Part shown: one piece after another, positions 39,661-48,801 of the stretch
Numbering within the stretch: the stretch's first letter is position 1
How the letters are laid out: each line of letters starts with the position of its first letter
Source: Polynucleobacter necessarius
GTDB taxonomy: Bacteria; Pseudomonadota; Gammaproteobacteria; Burkholderiales; Burkholderiaceae
Length of the DNA: 64,000 nt
Assembly (NCBI RefSeq): GCF_900095185.1
Contig: NZ_LT606948.1
Coordinates: 62,001-126,000 of the forward strand
Direction of reading: 5' to 3'
The notes under the pieces: model-generated
What the model was told of the DNA's origin: nothing
What the model saw: the letters and a program-made list of their open reading frames with translations, nothing else
Database searches by the model: none
Position numbers and translations under genes: made by a program

Positions 39661-40384
39661 AAAAAAAATAAAATTGATCAGTTTGATGCGGCAGCAGTTG
39701 CAGCCTCTTATGGATCTGTTAGCGCAGTGGCATTTGTTGCTGCCATTCAATACATGGAGCAAAGTCAATTAAACCCAAATGGATACATGGCAATCGCATT
39801 GGTTTTAATGGAGTCACCGGCAATCATTATGGCTGTTCTCCTGGCGAATATGCTCAGACACAACTCAGAGATCTCCGGATCAAAAAGGCCATTATTAAAA
39901 GCAATATTGCATGAGTCATTTACCGATGGCGCGCACTTATTACTTCTAGGCGCAATGGTAGTGGTGAGTGACCTTAGTGGTGAAGCCGGCAAAACCATGA
40001 TGCAACCTTTTTCTGGCGATTTGTTTAAAGGAATGCTGGCTTTTTTCCTGCTAGATATGGGCTTAATGGTTGCTAAAAATTTGAAGGATGCTTCTAAGAA
40101 CTCGGTCGCTTTAATAGCTTATGCAACGATTAGTCCGTTAGTACATGCGTCAATCACTTTAGGATTGTGTATTCTATTTGGAGTTACTACCTCTGTCTGA
40201 TACTATCTTGCTGATGGTTTTATCGGCTAGCACATCGTATATTGCTGTACCAGCGGTTTTGCGTTACGCCATTCCGGAAGCGAATCCGTCAATTTACTTT
40301 GGGCTTTCGATTGGGCTAACCTTTCCACTCAACATCATGCTTGGAATTCCCGCATATATTTGGATTGCTCAGCAATTTAATTGA
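39655..40384 (+). pseudogene. sbtA: Sodium-dependent bicarbonate transporter (SbtA/DUF897), truncated and frameshifted
   Basis: The sequence starts inside the protein with QFDAAAVAASYGSVSAVAFV, then GYMAIALVLMESPAIIMAVLLAN, SFTDGAHLLLLGAMVV, GMLAFFLLDMGLMVAKNL and LIAYATISPLVHASITLGL. A frameshift at ~40195 leads to the last block, SASTSYIAVPAVLRYAIPEANPS and LGIPAYIWIAQ. These are family hallmarks of SbtA, a Na+/HCO3- symporter. The N-terminal half is missing. The partner regulator is the LysR fragment next to it. Confidence 0.85.
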
Positions 40385-40400
40385 GGTGTAAAGGTCTTAA

Positions 40401-40450
40401 GGGCATTTTTAATTCGCTAGTCGCGAGTTCGAAGCTCACCCGACCCATCA
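40401..40450 (+). repeat. Diverged tRNA-Lys attachment repeat
   Basis: Fifty bases aligned without gaps to the tRNA 3' end; 41 of 50 match by my count. The T-arm core TCGCGAGTTCGAA is intact. It is followed by a hairpin (AGCCTCCAG/CTAGGGGCT with T-run) and by AAATGTGGCGACCG, similar to sequence behind the other copies. Confidence 0.8.
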
Positions 40451-40630
40451 GTATATAAAGCCTCCAGAGAAATCTAGGGGCTCTTTCATATGACATTAGT
40501 TAAATGTGGCGACCGTTAGCGACAATTCGGAATTTATGGAACGTCTTGAGTGGGCATGAATGGCGCTTGAGGATCAACGAAACTATTGGACTATATCCAA
40601 ATGAAATATACCCCTCAAGAATGTGCGACT

Positions 40631-42377
40631 CTATCGATCACCTGGGGGCGGAAAATACCACTGCCCATTTGGAATCGGCATAAATATGCCATTATTAACA
40701 CCAACCTCTTGTGCCATGCGCTCATTAGTAACTTGATTTAAAGCTAAAATTAAATCGCCATTTTTTTGATGTCTAAGGCAAGATTATTAATCTCCTCAGG
40801 ATCATTTTTGAGATCATGATTAGCTAGCAAGGACTCGATAGTCTTTGGGGTATTAAAGTTATTGGGGGCAAAGTACCTTGAAAACCGATATTGCCCATCC
40901 AAAATACTACGACTAGAAGTACGATTCGAAAAGTTTGGCAGATACTTTTCTAACATTTTTGCCTGAACTTTTGGATCAGATGATCTAAAGTTTTGAGTAT
41001 GAATCGTCATGGATGCCCACTTGGTATCTTGATAAGACAACATATCAAAATTAAACAAGGAGGCCGGGCGAATAGCATTCACTTTGGTCAATCTTGAGTA
41101 AGCCCGAAAAATCCCTACCCTCTAATTATTGACTTGCTTTTTGACGGACCGCGGGATCCTTTCCTGTTAACCCAATAATCGTTGGCGCGAGACCTAACTG
41201 TGAGGTGATTGCCTCACACTCAAGACCACCAGGATACGCCGGATGCAAAATCATTAAAAGTAGATGATTTTGCTGTCGATAGGTCGATGGGCCCTTACCT
41301 CGCATTTGATGATGACCACCCAACTCCCCATGATCGGGGTTAAAAATCACAATAGTATTTTTATCCATGCCATTTATTTTGAGCATCTCGAGGACTACCT
41401 CAACCTTACGATCGCAATCCCGAATAGGATTGAAATAATAATTTTGTAAATCGCGTCAGCGTCGATCTTCATTTGGCCACCGACCAATCATGAGATCAAT
41501 AATCTGCTGATCAAGCTTTTGACCTTTGGATCTTCCAGACGCATCAAATGATTGTCTCCTCATTGGAGGCAATGGCACATCATTCCAGGTAGCGTTATAG
41601 ATATCATCATTTGGCGCTCTAGCAATGCTCATGGCATGAGATTTACTTTGGATATTTTCCCCTGGTAAATCTGAATTGAAATACATCACATCATGCGGAT
41701 TGACAAAGTTCACCGCCAAAGACCAAGGCTGACCCTTAGCTCTCAACTCTTGAACCTTTGTTCTGAACCAGGTACTAACTGAAGAGACCGTGACATCATC
41801 ATAGTGATATCCACCCAAAGTAGTATCAGTTAGGTCTCCTAAGCCAAAATAGTCTTTAAAGTCATAAGATTCTAGGGTCTGTTGATATTGCTTAAGCGAC
41901 ACATCTAGTGGATTTGAGGTGAGATCCATGGTGGCAGATAAATGCCATTTACCTTGATAGCTAGCGTGATAACCCAGTTCAGCTAGTCTATGGCCTCTCG
42001 TTTTAATATTGGTTGAAAGATCTCGCTGTCAGATATAATTTAGATTACCGCTAATGTCCGTATGCTGAATATGCTGTCCGGTATAAAGCGCTGAAGAGCA
42101 AACACATGATGCCGCCTGATGATTTAAGAATGTAATAGCTTTCTTCTTAATGGCGTCACACCCTGGAACTGGAAAGGGCCACTTTGGGAAACAAAGTTCT
42201 TGATCAACCAAGATGTAGAGAATATTATATCCAGCGAGAGAAGTATCTGGAGGTATCGGAGAATCTATTTTTTCTGAGGCATTGGCGGGGTAGCCGGCAC
42301 ACCCAAATCTGGTATTAATGTTGAGCCTAATATGGCTGCTCCGGTACCGATCAGGTTTCTTCTAGGGGGATTTTCAT
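40631..42377 (-). pseudogene. Tat-exported sulfatase (alkaline phosphatase superfamily), broken
   Basis: From an ATG at 42377 (one indel) a twin-arginine signal reads PRRNLIGTGAAILGSTL. Then NILYILVDQE (metal Asp), ITFLNHQAASCVCSSA followed directly by YTGQHIQHTDIS: the C-x-S/A-x-R sulfatase signature has lost its Arg region. HASYQGKWHLSA, VNFVNPHDVMY, NTIVIFNPDHGELGGHHQMRGKG and a C-terminal NERMAQEVGVNNG follow, with several frameshifts and stops (about 42290, 42030, 41930-41940, 41455, 41100, 40750). It would have cleaved sulfate or phosphate esters in the periplasm. Dead. Confidence 0.85.
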
Positions 42378-42402
42378 GTTGCTGCTATAAGACAATACCC
42401 TT

Positions 42403-42412
42403 CGACCCACCA
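42403..42412 (+). repeat. Short remnant of tRNA-Lys attachment repeat
   Basis: Only CGACCCACCA is left, but it is followed by AAAGCCCCTTGAGACATCTAGAGGCTCTCTCTTTT-like sequence, related to the terminator-like hairpins behind the copies at 40401 and 43959. The flank, not the 10 bases alone, supports the call. Confidence 0.5.
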
Positions 42413-42476
42413 GTCGGACAAAAGCCCCTTGAGACATCTAGAGGCTCTCTCTTTTCTAAGCTTTTGAGCTCAATGC

Positions 42477-42551
42477 TGGAGCGGGTGAAGGGAGTCGACC
42501 CCTTGTCCCTAGCTTGGGAAGCTAGGGTAATAGCCGTTATACGACTCCCGC
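42477..42551 (-). tRNA. tRNA-Gly (anticodon CCC), possibly degenerate
   Basis: On the minus strand GCGGGAG at the 5' end pairs with CACCCGC before TCCA, with one A-A mismatch. The anticodon arm CTAGCTTCCCAAGCTAG gives anticodon CCC. The T-arm AAGGGGTCGACTCCCTT has G where T54 of the T-loop is expected. CCA is encoded. It may be a functional but unusual tRNA reading GGG, or a decaying copy. It stands alone behind the sulfatase remnant. Confidence 0.72.
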
Positions 42552-42976
42552 AATAGAGATAATTTATATCCCCACCCCAAAAACTTGAGACCATACGCTG
42601 GCGAACCAGACTCCTCATCGCAAGGCTCCTCCAAAAGAATTTCTTTTCGACTTTGCCTTTGCAAATATTCCAAAATTAAACACTTTAACTTAGGTCTAGT
42701 AATGGGCTCCCGGTTATCTTCCTATAGCTCTACATGGTCAGTTTCGAGCACTGTTCCTCCATTAAATCAGCTATCTTTTCAATTTCCAAGGGAAGACAAA
42801 AAGAAAATAACCCCGATCTAAATGGGGGAAATTTTTACCACCAATATCTTCTCTCTTGGCTAAACAATCCAATTTCAAGTCCCTTGAAATTCAAAAAACC
42901 AGCCCTAAATATTCTTGAACTAGATGCCTTAGGGGTCTAGGACATTGTGAACTTGCTTAAATTTCAGGAGAAAACG
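42552..42976. other. Non-coding stretch before hsp20
   Basis: I see no recognisable gene. Two overlapping short frames (from about 42585 and 42734 on the plus strand) have no ribosome-binding site or family resemblance. The region presumably holds the promoter of the tRNA-Gly on the minus strand and of hsp20 on the plus strand. An AGGAG at 42966-42970 serves hsp20. Confidence 0.5.
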
Positions 42977-43437
42977 ATGTCTTATCCATTTGGAAGAAAT
43001 GTTTTGCTAAGCTCTGTTGGCTTTGACCGCCTAATTAATGCGATTGAGGAAATGAGTGCTGGGGATACGCTCTCTAACGCACAAAGCTATCCTCCTTACA
43101 ACATCATCAAGAAAAATGAACGCGACTACGCCATTGAAATTGCGGTTACTGGCTTTAAAAATGATGAATTACCGCTGAAGGCAACACGCTTACTGTTGTA
43201 GGCAAGGTTAAAGCTGAACAAACTGGCGAATACCTCCATAAAGGAATTGCCAATCGGGACTTTAGTCATGACTTTACTTTGGCAGAAACCGTAATTGTCC
43301 GCTCTGCCGACATCGAGAATGACTTACTCATCATTAAGTTAGCGAATGTTATCCCAGAAGAAAAGTTGCCACGCAAGATTTTGATTGGCGGTAATTCCAA
43401 ACCGGTCATTGAGAAAGTTAAAGAAGCGGCTGAATGA
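42977..43437 (+). pseudogene. Hsp20/IbpA small heat-shock protein, frameshifted
   Basis: The start has a strong AGGAG and reads MSYPFGRNVLLSSVGFDRLINAIE, then YPPYNIIKKNERDYAIEIAVTGFKNDEL, the beginning of an alpha-crystallin domain. A one-base deletion in TTACCGCTG at ~43170 puts the rest in another frame: AEGNTLTVVGKV, LHKGIANRDFSHDFTLAE, and the C-terminal LPRKILIGG with the I-x-I-type motif. IbpA-type holdases bind unfolded proteins in the cytoplasm. One indel separates it from an intact 153-residue protein. Confidence 0.88.
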
Positions 43438-43508
43438 AGGTTGGTTAGCCCAGAATATGGGCAACCAACCTGCTTAGCTTGACTAAATCATCTAAAAGGG
43501 CAACGTAA

Positions 43509-43652
43509 ATGAGTCAAATAACCCCAATTAAATTAAGATACTCACTATCAGATTGCATTCAGTCTTTGCAAAAAGCGAATATCGGGAAATTTCCAAAACA
43601 TAGTATTTCGGATTGCATCAATTCCATTAAGCAAATAAAAAATGAGAAATAA
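43509..43652 (+). CDS. Small hypothetical protein (47 aa)
   Basis: MSQITPIKLRYSLSDCIQSL... contains two similar short segments, YSLSDCIQSLQKAN and HSISDCINSIKQIK, suggesting an internal duplication. No obvious ribosome-binding site or family. The end overlaps the next small frame by 11 bases. Confidence 0.35.
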   Translation: MSQITPIKLRYSLSDCIQSLQKANIGKFPKHSISDCINSIKQIKNEK

Positions 43653-43752
43653 TAAAATATATCTTTTTAGTTTTGTGATCTTTACCCTAGTAATAGGTTT
43701 ATTCATAAGCCTTTCTGATAGCGCTTACCAACTCGTAAATGAATTAGGGTGA
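43642..43752 (+). CDS. Very small putative membrane protein (36 aa)
   Basis: MRNNKIYLFSFVIFTLVIGLF then SLSDSAYQL: basic start, one hydrophobic helix (residues ~7-24), short polar tail. It could be a single-pass membrane peptide. It overlaps the end of the preceding small frame. Coding status is uncertain. Confidence 0.3.
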   Translation: MRNNKIYLFSFVIFTLVIGLFISLSDSAYQLVNELG

Positions 43753-43829
43753 GTTTTAAAGCAGTTACCAGATGTGAAATCTGTAGAGTCTTTAGACTCT
43801 ATAAAGACACATTAACAACAACTAAACTA

Positions 43830-43851
43830 CTTTTGGTTTTCAAAACCAAAG
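43830..43851. repeat. Perfect hairpin
   Basis: CTTTTGGTTTT, one C, then AAAACCAAAG: a near-perfect inverted repeat of 10-11 bp arms with a one-base centre. It could act as a terminator or a protein site in the stretch between the small frames and the att copy. Confidence 0.45.
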
Positions 43852-43958
43852 GAATGTTGAAATAGCCGTTTAGCACTTGTTTGCTCCATAGTATTTGTTT
43901 CGGATTAAGCGTTACTTTCAGTATCGCTTGAATAGCGATGGGCAGCTAACGACCCTAA

Positions 43959-44008
43959 GTGGACGTTTAATCCGTTGGTCGCGAGTTCGAATCTCGTCCG
44001 ACCCATAA
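43959..44008 (+). repeat. Diverged tRNA-Lys attachment repeat
   Basis: Aligned without gaps to the tRNA 3' end, 45 of 50 bases match by my count. It is followed by a hairpin (CCCTGGAGAAATCTAGGGGC) with T-run and by CTTTTGGTTTCTTGG, shared with the copy at 38964. Confidence 0.88.
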
Positions 44009-44140
44009 GAGACCCTGGAGAAATCTAGGGGCTTTCTCTTTTGGTTTCTTGGAATGTGTGGTAACTGTAGGTAACGCAAAGGATGATCTTGTGGAACCGC
44101 AATGGTTCAGGATTGCGGACGCTGGGTTGACCGTGAGTGA

Positions 44141-45276
44141 CTACCCAAAATTACACGCCTTAAGCTCTCTGTAGATCTGAGTATCTTTTGTGATGTGCCC
44201 TGCAAGCTCTTGCATAAACTGCTCTAGTCCACCTCTAAAATTTGTCAAATGCATGAGTTTTTGCCTCAGCCGACCTATTTTCAAATCTTGTGTAGATATA
44301 TCTTGCACCAAGCTATCGTATGCTTGACCATCAATTTGATCGAAATAGAGCTTCATAATTTCTATATCAAATAGATAATTCTCTAATTCTCTTCGCTGTA
44401 ACATTCTATTCAAGGGAACGGCTCCTAAATGAGTGATGCGCTGCTCCTCAGTTAAGTCATCCCCATCCTTAAGAACAAAAAATTTACTTCTCTTAGCGTC
44501 TTTCCAAGCACCTTTAAAGCAAGGGCAAAATTTTTCGTCACTTCTCCTCCCCCACCCGATACAAAAAAAGCGTCCATAAACTCATCATTAAAAATTGAGT
44601 TATAGATAAGAGCATCAAATCCCTGCTCTTTATTGCCTTCTGATGGCTTAGCTCTTCCTTCGCAATAAATTAAGATCTTGAGCGCCACCAATCCACTTAG
44701 ATCTTCAAGGGCAGTTTCAAAAAACCTACTCCAGGCCGCCCTATTCGAGCATTTATATTGCCAAACAGCTCTTGCCTAACCTGATCCCCAGTTTTTGATC
44801 CTTTATCAAAATCTTCAAGAAGTAGGCCATGAAGTCTGGTGTAGTTATCCTGAAGTCTTTGGTCGATATTTGCGCTGTGCCCTGGCTGGCCTATTAGGAG
44901 TATTCATTGGATCCACACTTTGCTGTATTGAATTTATACGCAATTGAGGTGTATGCTGACAAGTAGTCCTGACGTAAAAGCGTTTGGCAGAGAAGTTTGC
45001 GTTGTTATCCGTGTTAAAGATCTGAATCGCATTGTGCTTTTGATAGGAATCAACTGGATTTGACTCATACAATTCTTTTGAAAAAAACCATGAGCCAACG
45101 CCATTATTAACCCCAACATGATCTTGTAAATTTTGCTCAAAAGCATCGAATACTCAACTTTTTCCACATCCATTTGGGCCAACTCATGCCACCATTTTTT
45201 TAGGGTGTTCACCCAGCTCAATTGTCAAATCATCAAATCGTTTGAATTTTTTTAACCTGACTGTTTTTATTTTCAT
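44141..45276 (-). pseudogene. AAA ATPase with TOPRIM/DUF4435-like C-terminus, broken
   Basis: From an ATG at 45276: MKIKTVRLKKFKRFDDLTIEL, then after an in-frame stop GPNGCGKS (Walker A). This is the ABC/SMC-type start of AAA_15/OLD-family proteins. The middle is frameshifted (FYVRTTCQHTPQLRINSIQ). The C-terminal part (44452-44691) has KILIYCEGRAKPSEGNKEQG and FFVSGGGGEVTKNFALALK, a TOPRIM-like nuclease arrangement. A frameshift in NFLFLRxGDD follows, then LNRMLQRRELENYLFDIEI. Such ATPase-nucleases are often anti-phage genes. Dead. Confidence 0.75.
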
Positions 45277-45377
45277 ATAGGTCCAAATTTAACAATCTAA
45301 TACCGCAATAAAGAGACAATCGATTCAACTAAACCCTACTGATATAAAACAGCCAGATTGCTCTTGCTGTCAACCCA

Positions 45378-45516
45378 TTACTTCTTAGGTGTAGTTTGTT
45401 TCACTACAGTTTGCTTAAAAGTAGTAGATCGATTGTTCTTGGCGGTTTTAGCGCTTACGAATCTCCTATCTACAGCGCCTTTTATTCACCGTAGTTACAG
45501 TCTTCTTAGTAGCCAT
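45378..45516 (-). pseudogene. Small lysine/threonine-rich basic protein, frameshifted
   Basis: From an ATG at 45516 the frame reads MATKKTVTTVNKRRCR and stops; the neighbouring frame continues TAKTAKNNRSTTFKQ and TVVKQTTPKK to 45378. The composition resembles short histone H1-like basic proteins of Betaproteobacteria. It is a tentative call based on composition and the ATG with MATKK start. Confidence 0.4.
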
Positions 45517-45984
45517 AATGGACTCCAAAAAAAGGGTTATTAACTACAGGACCTTTTTCGCCAAATCATTTTGATATAGACTACGCATACCTTGTTAGGT
45601 ACGCTTAATTACGGGAAGTGGTGTGAGTTCGAGCTAATGCCGCTTTTTTCTTGCTCCTCCAAGCCGAAAAACACTATATCTAGTGAAATTCAAACTCGTT
45701 ACCCCCGATTTTAGTGTTTTGCATGGACTTTTTCAGGTATTTCTGACAAAAATTTATAAGTATTTTTCTTAAACTAAGGGTCATTCTGGTGTAGAAAATA
45801 TAGAGCCGTATTGGTCATTAATCCCGCAGTAAGCAGCCATTCACATACACACGCAAATAAGCGTCGCGTTACGTGACACTTGAGTACACAGAATGTCGGT
45901 TAAGCCGACAGAACAGAATCTAGATGTAGCATAATCCATGAAATTCTCCATAGTTAACAGACAGCGTTAAGAAGCCCAGCCAAA
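45517..45984. repeat. Gene-free stretch with composite repeat
   Basis: No gene is recognised. It contains a copy of the inverted-repeat module: CGTGACACTTGAGTACACAG (A-like) and TGTCGGTTAAGCCGACA (B, 45894-45910), related to modules at 39178 and 60433. Confidence 0.55.
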
Positions 45985-46425
45985 GCTAACAGGATTATGC
46001 CCTGCTTGTGGGACATTGATGACCGCAAGATGTGGAAGAGTTCGCGTTCATCATTGGGTCCATAAGAATCAAGGTCGTTGCGACCCATGGTGAGCAACAG
46101 AACCAGAATGGCATCGAAGCTAGAAAAATCAATTTCCCTCCGAATAGCAAGAATTTATACAACGTGGTGATACTGGCGAAAAGCATATTGCCGACATCAA
46201 AATAAAGGATGGCTGGGTAATTGAATTTCAACACTCCGTCATAGATTTTGATGAACGCCTATCGCGAGAGCGTTTTTACGAAAAGCTCATTTGGATAGTG
46301 GATGGCACCAAGCGTAAGATCGACATAGAACCATTTAAAAACGGATTTATTTACGGACAATCCCCTGACCCACTATCACCCAATAAATACCGCACATTGT
46401 TCCCTAAAGGAAATCTTCTCAAAAC
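45985..46425 (+). pseudogene. CoiA-like competence/nuclease family remnant
   Basis: Sequence pieces read LCPACGTLMTARCGRVRVHHWVH, then WWATEPEWHRS, KNQFPSEQE-like, and DTGEKHIADIKIKDGWVIEFQHSVIDFDERLSRERFYEKLIWIVDGTKRK. The HIADIK/EFQHS block is the PD-(D/E)xK-like core of CoiA-type proteins. Stops at the WHRS/KNQ junction and a frameshift break it. Its 3' end at ~46410-46425 runs into a DNA methyltransferase fragment, with no spacer. Confidence 0.72.
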
Positions 46426-47630
46426 AAGTATTGAAGTTGCATTTGTTTCTACAAACAGTATTACACAGGGCGAACAAGTTGCTGCTTGATGGAGCTGGAT
46501 GCTGCATAGAGGAATTAAGATTAACTTTGCACATAGGACATTTCAATGGAATAACAAGGGTAAAGGCGTTGCCGGTGTGCATTGCGTAATTATTGATTTT
46601 TCACTATTTAACTTAAAAAAATCAAAAATCTATAGTTATGACGATGTTGAAGATGAGGCAAGACAAGCTAATATTGTTAGTGAAATTAATCCATACCTGG
46701 TAGATGCGCCGTATGTTGTTATAGAAAGAAGAAGACAGCCCTTACGCAATGTTAAAAGCATTGCTTTTGGTAGCATGCCAAACGACGGCGGTTATTTACT
46801 GCTTGATGATCATGAAAAAAATAAATTACTAGAGCAATAGCCGCAAGCAAATCATCTTATTAGGCGATTTATTGGTGGAGAGGAATTGATTAATAATTTG
46901 GACAGGTGGTGTTTATAGCTATTAAATGTTACGTCTGATAGCATTAAAGCAGTCCCTGAAATTTATCAACGAGTATTAGATGTAAGAAAAGTTAAAAGTA
47001 ACAGCACAAGACCAACTACGCAGGCACTTTCAGCTACGCCTGCCCTGTTTGGCGAAATTAGACAGCCAAATTCTGATTATTTAGCAATTCCAGAAGTTTC
47101 AAGCGAGCGAAGAGAGTATCTACCAATTGCATTTATTAGCGCAGATGTAATTGCAAGCAATAAAATTTATACATTAGCAAATGCAACTATGTATGATTTT
47201 GAAGTTTTAGCAAGTAAGTTGCATATGGCTTACAAGAACTGTTTGTGGCAGACTGAAAAGCCGCCATCAATATAGCGCAGGTATCGTTTATAACAATTTT
47301 ATTTGGGCGGAAGTAAAAGACCCTGGCTTATTGTCTACTGTTGAAAAGACAGCCAAGGCAATATTAGACCCACGTGCTTTATACCCAGAGTCCACCCTAG
47401 CCAATTTGTATGATCCAGTAACAATGCCTATTGAACTTATGAAAGCACACGAAGCGAATAATAAGGCTGTAGATAAAGCTTATGGTTATACAGACACAGA
47501 GACAGATGATGCAAGTAGAGTGGCGTTTTTGTTTAAAAAATACGAAGAACTTACAAGCTTATTGCCAGCTAAAGCTATTAAGAAAAAGCGCGCTAAGAAA
47601 GCTGATGACACGCAAGCTAACTTGATTTAA
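46411..47630 (+). pseudogene. MmeI/YeeA-like class I DNA methyltransferase, C-terminal remnant
   Basis: Starts within the protein: TSIEVAFVSTNSITQGEQVAA, a stop (TGA for a Leu codon), then WMLHRGIKINFAHRTFQWNN, KGVAGVHCVIIDFSLF, NPYLVDAPYVVIERRRQPL, ITFGSMPNDGGYLLLDD-like, RRFIGGEELINN, FGEIRQPNSDYLAIPEVSSERR and the C-terminal DPRALYPESTLANLYDP. In-frame TAGs at about 46838 and 46917 and a frameshift near 47225 are seen. The catalytic NPPF motif would lie upstream and is missing. The family comprises type IIG-like restriction-modification and phage-defence methyltransferases. Confidence 0.85.
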
Positions 47631-47657
47631 TTCTCACCAACCCTTAACCACCGGAGC

Positions 47658-47933
47658 CTACGGCACTTTTCTTAGTGTATTGATAGTTGTATTTGGCTGC
47701 ATGGTGACAGGTGCAGTTGATGTACCTTGAGATTGGCCTTGCGGTGAAGAAAAGCTAGTTTGCCCATTGTCCGTTTGAAATGACTTCACATTCTGCCCTT
47801 GGGGGTTATACACATTAGTCACACCACTTGGGGATGTTTGGGCATAGCCCTGGTACTGACCTTGAGAGCCATAAAAGGCTTGAGCAAAGCTTAGTGCTGG
47901 AATTACTAGAAAAATCGCTAAAAACTGTTTCAT
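47658..47933 (-). CDS. Small secreted Gln/Ser-rich protein
   Basis: A 91-residue protein with a signal peptide (MKQFLAIFLVIPALSFAQA, cleavage after Ala near 17-19). The mature part is rich in Gly, Gln and Ser with repeated motifs GSQGQYQGYAQ, NPQGQNVKSFQ and SPQGQSQG. Probably periplasmic or extracellular; function unknown. Intact. A second, decayed gene for a similarly signalled protein (MKQF start) lies about 0.8 kb to the right on the same strand. Confidence 0.7.
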   Translation of the reverse strand: MKQFLAIFLVIPALSFAQAFYGSQGQYQGYAQTSPSGVTNVYNPQGQNVKSFQTDNGQTSFSSPQGQSQGTSTAPVTMQPNTTINTLRKVP

Positions 47934-48065
47934 GGATAACCTCTATATGTAGAGCAAGTTTAGTTATGGAACCCTTAACTGTCTAGACTGCATTTGGGGG
48001 TTATTTGACGTGCAAGCATCATGTTTTCGGACGCTTGCATAAAGAATTAGGCTAGCATCAACACA

Positions 48066-48451
48066 TGCCCCCCTAGAAAACCAATAGTTCAAATTGGCCC
48101 TATAAAACTTCTCGAAGAGAAGTCTTCCTATCATTATATTGATCTAATAGTTAAGAAGTCTTCAAAATATCCACCGCTTAATACCAACCCGATTCATCTT
48201 CTTTTATACACATAACACATTGGAGTTTGTTGCCAAATGCACTTGTGATCAGATTGGTTCAATATGAACTAAATCTTACAAAGCATATCTTCGAAAATAT
48301 TTGTCTTTTGATTCCACTGGACTCTAAAAATGTAAATCTTCGGGTTCTTTACCCCTCGGAAAACCCGCTTGAAAATCACGAACCATCAGAATTTCAAGAT
48401 TCCATATATATCAATCTTGATCCAGGAGGCACTTCATATATTGGGAAGTGA
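48066..48451 (+). pseudogene. Unknown protein, probably frameshifted
   Basis: A frame from about 48066 reads KPIVQIGPIKLLEEKSSYHYID and SKYPPLNTNPIHLLLYT, and a second from about 48227 continues LVIRLVQYELNLTKHIFENICLLIPLDS to YINLDPGGTSYIGK. The two make plausible protein only if joined with a frameshift, and an early stop follows the first ATG. I recognise no family. Confidence 0.3.
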
Positions 48452-48757
48452 GGCTTGAGCTAATTGCTGCTGTCCAAACTTCATCTTTTGCCTAGCCCGC
48501 TCAGCCTTAACAGCTTCTTGAGCATGCTTGACTTGTGCCTGCATAGCCTTAGTTGTTGCTCGAGAGTTGGTGGTTTATTGATAGCGACTCTTCCTTGATT
48601 TTCATCGCTAGCGCCCCATTTGCTTGGGAATACCAATAACTTTATTAGAGCCAAATGGAGCCACCAGGGTCTTTTGGCCCTCTAAGGTAGATTGAGCAAA
48701 GACGACTGTCGCTACAATCATGCCACTAGATCTAAATGTTGCACGAAATTGTTTCAT
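48450..48757 (-). pseudogene. Decayed gene for a small secreted protein
   Basis: From an ATG at 48757: MKQFRATFRSSGMIVATVVFAQS (damaged signal peptide), TLEGQKTLVAPFGSNKVIGIPKQMG, then stops. Further on, in another frame, ATTKAMQAQVKHAQEAVKAERARQ forms an Ala/Gln/Lys-rich helix, ending near 48450. It resembles the signal-bearing small protein at 47658 in start and layout. Confidence 0.45.
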
Positions 48758-48778
48758 GCAACATTTAGCACGCCCGGC

Positions 48779-48801
48779 AAGCGTCCTTTTAAAGGACGCT
48801 T
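48779..48801. repeat. Perfect palindrome, copy 1
   Basis: AAGCGTCCTTT, one T, AAAGGACGCTT: 11-bp arms with a one-base centre. An identical copy lies at 54480-54502 and a diverged one at 60684-60705. In the RNA it would form a strong hairpin. Confidence 0.85.

Noticed and set aside
42585..42940. Two overlapping plus-strand frames before hsp20
   Set aside because: No ribosome-binding site, no family resemblance and low-complexity composition.
45358..45543. Plus-strand 61-codon hydrophobic frame
   Set aside because: The opposite strand gives a better lysine-rich protein start (MATKK); hydrophobicity is the usual antisense image of Lys/Thr codons.
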